Shown here piece after piece: positions 6,860-9,480 of a stretch of 9,480 nucleotides of DNA; within the stretch, counting starts at the first letter, position 1, and the number at the start of each line of letters is the position of its first letter. The translations under genes and the position numbers were made by a program. The notes under the pieces were generated by a model that saw only the letters and a program-made list of their open reading frames with translations, did no database searches and was not told the origin of the DNA. The stretch comes from Prolixibacteraceae bacterium (GTDB taxonomy: Bacteria > Bacteroidota > Bacteroidia > Bacteroidales > Prolixibacteraceae). Location: NCBI GenBank assembly GCA_027858145.1, contig JAQIDF010000230.1:1-9480 (forward strand), read 5' to 3'.

Positions 6860-7047
6860 TGTTGTCCGGTAAAATAAATAAAATTGGGCTAAAGCCCCTG
6901 CTATATAGGGCTTTCAATAGCCCCGGGCTTAAGCCCGGGGTAACTGATTTACATCTACGAATCTGGGCTTTAGCCCAATCTGGTAATCAGTGTTATAAAC
7001 AGGATTCTCAAAGCATTGTTATATTTTTTGTCATTTACCGGACAATA
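6860..7047. mobile_element. 188-bp non-coding MITE-like element
   Basis: The ends are 14-bp inverted repeats: TGTTGTCCGGTAAA (6860-6873) and TTTACCGGACAATA (7034-7047), with 12 contiguous matching bases and one mismatch in 14. The 14-bp direct repeats outside (6846-6859 and 7049-7062) look like a target-site duplication. No transposase is inside, so it would need help from a full-length insertion sequence with the same ends, which is not in this window. I cannot assign the ends to an IS family with confidence. The centre holds a palindrome cluster (6883-6979) that may be an older, separate REP-like insertion nested within it. Confidence 0.65.
6883..6979. repeat. Nested REP-like palindrome cluster
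   Basis: The outer arms ATTGGGCTAAAGCCC (6883-6897) and GGGCTTTAGCCCAAT (6965-6979) are a perfect 15-bp inverted repeat, and each arm can also fold on itself (GGGCT/AGCCC). Between them are the hairpin GGGCT-TTCAAT-AGCCC (6908-6923) and the perfect 20-bp palindrome CCCCGGGCTTAAGCCCGGGG (6921-6940). Two inverted REP units around a spacer is the layout of a REPIN. REP-type sequences are typically moved by RAYT transposases; none is visible here. Confidence 0.75.
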
Positions 7048-7048
7048 C

Positions 7049-7062
7049 TGTTTCAAAATCAT
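7049..7062 (+). repeat. Right direct repeat, possible target-site duplication
   Basis: TGTTTCAAAATCAT, identical to 6846-6859 and one base outside the right inverted repeat of the 188-bp element. It overlaps the left arm of the dyad at 7050-7080. Confidence 0.7.
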
Positions 7063-7080
7063 ACAATTAAGTTTTGAAAC
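7050..7080. repeat. 9-bp dyad at the element's insertion site
   Basis: GTTTCAAAA (7050-7058) and TTTTGAAAC (7072-7080) are perfect inverted repeats around 13 bases. One arm is duplicated on the far side of the 188-bp element, so the element appears to have inserted next to a pre-existing hairpin. Confidence 0.6.
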
Positions 7081-7086
7081 GGAATA

Positions 7087-7162
7087 GAAAGCAATGGGAA
7101 GCCATAGAAAGCAGTTGAAAACAATTGCTTTCTATGGCCTTCTAATGCATTCAATTGCTTTC
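7087..7162. repeat. Long hairpin of GAAAGCAAT-type units downstream of the helicase gene
   Basis: The inner arms 7098-7117 and 7122-7142 pair over about 20 bp around the loop AAAA, with one G-T position and one bulged base; the shared core is CATAGAAAGCA / TGCTTTCTATG. A second shell pairs GAAAGCAAT (7087-7095) with ATTGCTTTC (7154-7162). It lies 60 bases past the helicase stop and could stabilise or end that transcript, but no strong U-run follows on the minus strand. The repeated units also suggest a dispersed repeat. Confidence 0.65.
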
Positions 7163-7221
7163 ATTTTTAATAAGAATAAATTTAATGTCTATACATCAGT
7201 TGTTAAACATAGTCTTTTTTA

Positions 7222-9408
7222 CTATTGATACGTATATTTTTTCTTATCTATTTCAACCAAAAAGCGGCTTGGGTACGACATAAAACCGTTGTAAGTTGAA
7301 ATATACGACGGCATCGTAATGGTCAGATCCTCTTTGGCGCGGCTGCAGGCCACGTAAAACAAACGGCGTTCTTCTTCCAACTCTTCAATGTTTTTTAATG
7401 CTTTTACCGAAGGTATCATCCCGTCGAGGGCGTGGGGTATAAATACGCTGTACCATTCCAGCCCTTTGGCCGAATGAATGGTAGAAACGGTTAAAGGCTT
7501 GTCTTCCTCTTCGTCGATTAGGGGTGATGTGCGGTCGGCAAAACGTTTTGATGGCGGGTCGAGTGCGAAATCGGTCAAAAATTTCTCCAGTGATTCGTAC
7601 TGTGTTGCTAATTGTGTAAGTACGTTGAGGTCTAAAAACCTGATTTGGTAATCGGTTTCCATGGCTATTAATATGGGCTTGTAATATTCGAGTATAATTT
7701 CAATTTTACGCGAAAGGCTAATGTTGGTATCACTTGCTTTTTTAAACATGTTTACCAGTGTTCTAAGGGCTTCGGCAAATTTTGCTTTCTCAAACGAATC
7801 GATGTTCATACCCTTTTCAGCAATAATTTTTTCGATTATTTTACGAGCAGTAACCACGCCAACACCCGGCAAGTATTTCAAAATTCGGTGCCAGGCAACA
7901 GCTTCATAAGGGTTTAGAACAATGCGGAGGTACGAAATCACATCTTTTACATGTTTACGCTCGTTAAAAGCCAGTCCGCCAACAGCAATATACGGGATAC
8001 CCCGGCGGTTTAGTTCGAGCTCAACATATCGGGCATGCCAAAAAGCACGCACCAACACGGCAACCTGGTTCAGCGGTATGTCTTTTTCGCGGTATTCCAA
8101 TATTTTTGAAACGATATATTCGGCCTCGGTCTGTTGGTCGTAGAATTTCTTCACAAACGGCAGAGCCTCTTTTTTGATATTTGAGTAGAGCTTCTTTTTG
8201 TAGCCAATTTTTGCATTTTGGATAATGGCATTGGTAAAATCGAGAATGCGTTGGTTGCTGCGGTAGTTCTCTTCAATTTTAATGATTTTACAATCGGGGT
8301 ATTTTTGTGGAAAACGCAGAATGTTTTCATAGTTTGCCCCCCTGAACGAATAGATACTCTGGGCATCGTCGCCTACAACCAGTACATTACGGTTGCCCTC
8401 AGCGAGGTATTCTACAATTTCTTTTTGAACAACGTTGGTATCCTGGTATTCATCAACCATGATGTATTTGAATTGCCGGTGCATGTATTGCCTGAAGGTT
8501 GGATTGTCGCGCAAGGCATCGCGGAGGACATCCATTAAGTCATCATAGTCGAAAATATTACAAATACGTTTATATTTATCGTAACCCTGCTGAATAAGCT
8601 CGATATGTTCGAGGTATTCCACCAGTCCTGAAAATTCATTTTCAATAACTTGTTTGATGGATAGATTGCGGTTTCGGGCTGATGAAAATATTTCCTGCAA
8701 ACGTTTCTTTTTTGGGAAAGCCTTGTCTTTGCTTAACATCTTCATTTGCGATTTCACTAAATCGATGGTGTCGGCTGAATCCTCAGAATCGATAATGGTG
8801 AAATTTGGCGGTATATTCAGAAGGTTGGCATATTTGCGGAGCACGTAATTGGAAAATGAGTGAAAAGTTCCGCCATATATTTTTTCAGCACTGTGGTTCT
8901 GCAACAATTGCTGAACGCGGGCGGTCATTTCAAAAGCAGCTTTGCGGGTAAAGGTAAGGAGCAATATTTCAGGCGGTGCAATGTTGTTTTCGAGCATGAA
9001 TGCCACGCGGTGAACAATAACGCGGGTTTTGCCGCTACCTGCACCGGCAATTACCAGCACCGGACCGTTCAGGGTAGTGGCGGCAAGTAATTGGGCATTA
9101 TTGAGCTCGAAGGTGTAATTAATTTTATATTTCTTTTTTAGTTTCACGCTGGTAGTTGGTGCCGGGCGTTTTTCAATGTTCTCGATAACCGCTTTAAGTT
9201 CATCAACTTTGGCCACAACATTATCGGGCATTTCAGCTTCAGGATATTCACTTAGCTCGATGTCCGACAAATCGGTGCTGGTTTGCGTGTAGTCCGAAAG
9301 CATATTCTCTTTAGCCTGCCAGGCCATTGAACCAATAGCATCCAGAAAAGAATCGGCCGATAAATTATCGTCATTAATTTCGTTGTTCATTTCTTCGTCG
9401 TCCCACAT
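7222..9408 (-). CDS. UvrD/PcrA-type superfamily 1A DNA helicase with acidic N-terminal extension
   Basis: An ATP-dependent 3'-5' DNA helicase of the UvrD/PcrA/Rep type, expected to act in repair or fork rescue. Numbered from the ATG at 9408 (728 residues), all motifs are present: Q motif LNNAQLLAA (about 102-110), Walker A AGAGSGKT (121-128), Ia LLTFTRKAA, GGTFHSFS (179-186), Walker B VDEYQDT (318-324), III GDDAQSIYSFRGA (346-358), IV EENYRS, V STIHSAKGLEW (642-652) and VI RRLFYVACSRAK (681-692). Two departures from E. coli UvrD stand out. About 93 mostly acidic residues precede the Q motif, and only about 37 residues follow motif VI, so the C-terminal region carrying the RNA-polymerase-binding Tudor fold is absent. 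A GTG at 9414 would add two residues; ATG is preferred. The family is certain, but whether this is the housekeeping UvrD or a paralogue is not. Confidence 0.94.
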   Translation of the reverse strand: MWDDEEMNNEINDDNLSADSFLDAIGSMAWQAKENMLSDYTQTSTDLSDIELSEYPEAEMPDNVVAKVDELKAVIENIEKRPAPTTSVKLKKKYKINYTFELNNAQLLAATTLNGPVLVIAGAGSGKTRVIVHRVAFMLENNIAPPEILLLTFTRKAAFEMTARVQQLLQNHSAEKIYGGTFHSFSNYVLRKYANLLNIPPNFTIIDSEDSADTIDLVKSQMKMLSKDKAFPKKKRLQEIFSSARNRNLSIKQVIENEFSGLVEYLEHIELIQQGYDKYKRICNIFDYDDLMDVLRDALRDNPTFRQYMHRQFKYIMVDEYQDTNVVQKEIVEYLAEGNRNVLVVGDDAQSIYSFRGANYENILRFPQKYPDCKIIKIEENYRSNQRILDFTNAIIQNAKIGYKKKLYSNIKKEALPFVKKFYDQQTEAEYIVSKILEYREKDIPLNQVAVLVRAFWHARYVELELNRRGIPYIAVGGLAFNERKHVKDVISYLRIVLNPYEAVAWHRILKYLPGVGVVTARKIIEKIIAEKGMNIDSFEKAKFAEALRTLVNMFKKASDTNISLSRKIEIILEYYKPILIAMETDYQIRFLDLNVLTQLATQYESLEKFLTDFALDPPSKRFADRTSPLIDEEEDKPLTVSTIHSAKGLEWYSVFIPHALDGMIPSVKALKNIEELEEERRLFYVACSRAKEDLTITMPSYISTYNGFMSYPSRFLVEIDKKKYTYQ

Positions 9409-9452
9409 ATTCACAATTTTTCTGTGATTGTTCCCCTGAAAATTCAGAATGT

Positions 9453-9460
9453 CAAATATA
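9453..9460 (-). promoter_or_regulatory. Candidate -7 element for the helicase gene
   Basis: The minus strand reads TATATTTG, an exact TAnnTTTG match, 44 bases before the ATG at 9408. The matching -33 position falls at or beyond the window edge and cannot be judged. Confidence 0.5.
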
Positions 9461-9480
9461 GAAAATGTAGGGGAGAAAAA

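Larger units (their letters stand above)
6733..7221. other. 489-bp intergenic region with a MITE-like element and several dyads
   Basis: No plausible gene is seen here. From left to right it contains the DUF1846 promoter (6768-6775), a direct repeat, a 188-bp element with inverted ends (6860-7047), the second direct repeat, a 9-bp dyad (7050-7080) and a long hairpin of GAAAGCAAT-like units (7087-7162). AT-rich sequence follows to the helicase stop at 7222. A plus-strand open frame crosses the element, but it is made of repeat sequence and has no family resemblance. Confidence 0.8.

Noticed and set aside
6838..7077. 79-residue plus-strand open frame between the DUF1846 and helicase genes
   Set aside because: It consists almost wholly of the 188-bp repeat element and its palindromes, with no family resemblance and no ribosome binding site.

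Overview
The window looks like a chromosomal segment of a Bacteroidota bacterium, probably a marine or anaerobic member of the Marinilabiliales type; the phylum is well supported, the order is a guess. The reasons are the AT-rich intergenic DNA, weak Shine-Dalgarno sequences, several matches to the Bacteroidota -7 promoter element TAnnTTTG placed 20-60 bases before genes, a lipoprotein with a very acidic stretch right after its lipidated cysteine, and the character of the proteins themselves.

Layout. Bases 2-418 (minus) hold nearly all of a peptide-methionine (R)-S-oxide reductase (MsrB), cut by the window edge. Divergent from it is a secreted nucleoside-hydrolase-like protein (566-1405, plus), followed by a small lipocalin-like lipoprotein (1544-2002, plus) with its own promoter. 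A hairpin at 2020-2057 that can terminate in both directions separates these from three minus-strand genes: valyl-tRNA synthetase valS (2076-5129), a DUF1846 protein (5209-6732) and a UvrD/PcrA-type helicase (7222-9408). Each of the last three has its own candidate -7 element, so they are probably separate transcription units. No metabolic pathway clearly unites them; this is a housekeeping neighbourhood with mobile DNA in it.

The most remarkable object lies inside valS. Residues 208-351 of the predicted synthetase are not ValRS sequence. They are a complete DUF559-type (Vsr-like, PD-(D/E)XK) endonuclease domain, encoded by a 434-bp element (4078-4511) with 29-bp imperfect terminal inverted repeats built from C-rich/G-rich palindromes. 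The element keeps the reading frame open from end to end, its tips translate to Pro/Gly-rich linkers, and it sits in a surface loop at the entry to the CP1 editing domain. Removing it leaves a ValRS of about 873 residues, the normal size. It appears to be a selfish nuclease element that lives in an essential gene by being translated as a domain insertion, with no sign of intein or intron splicing.

A second mobile structure lies in the 489-bp gap between the DUF1846 gene and the helicase. It is a 188-bp non-coding, MITE-like element (6860-7047) with 14-bp terminal inverted repeats and 14-bp flanking direct repeats, and it carries a nested cluster of GGGCTWWAGCCC palindromes. Beside it are two further dyads, one of them built on GAAAGCAAT units.
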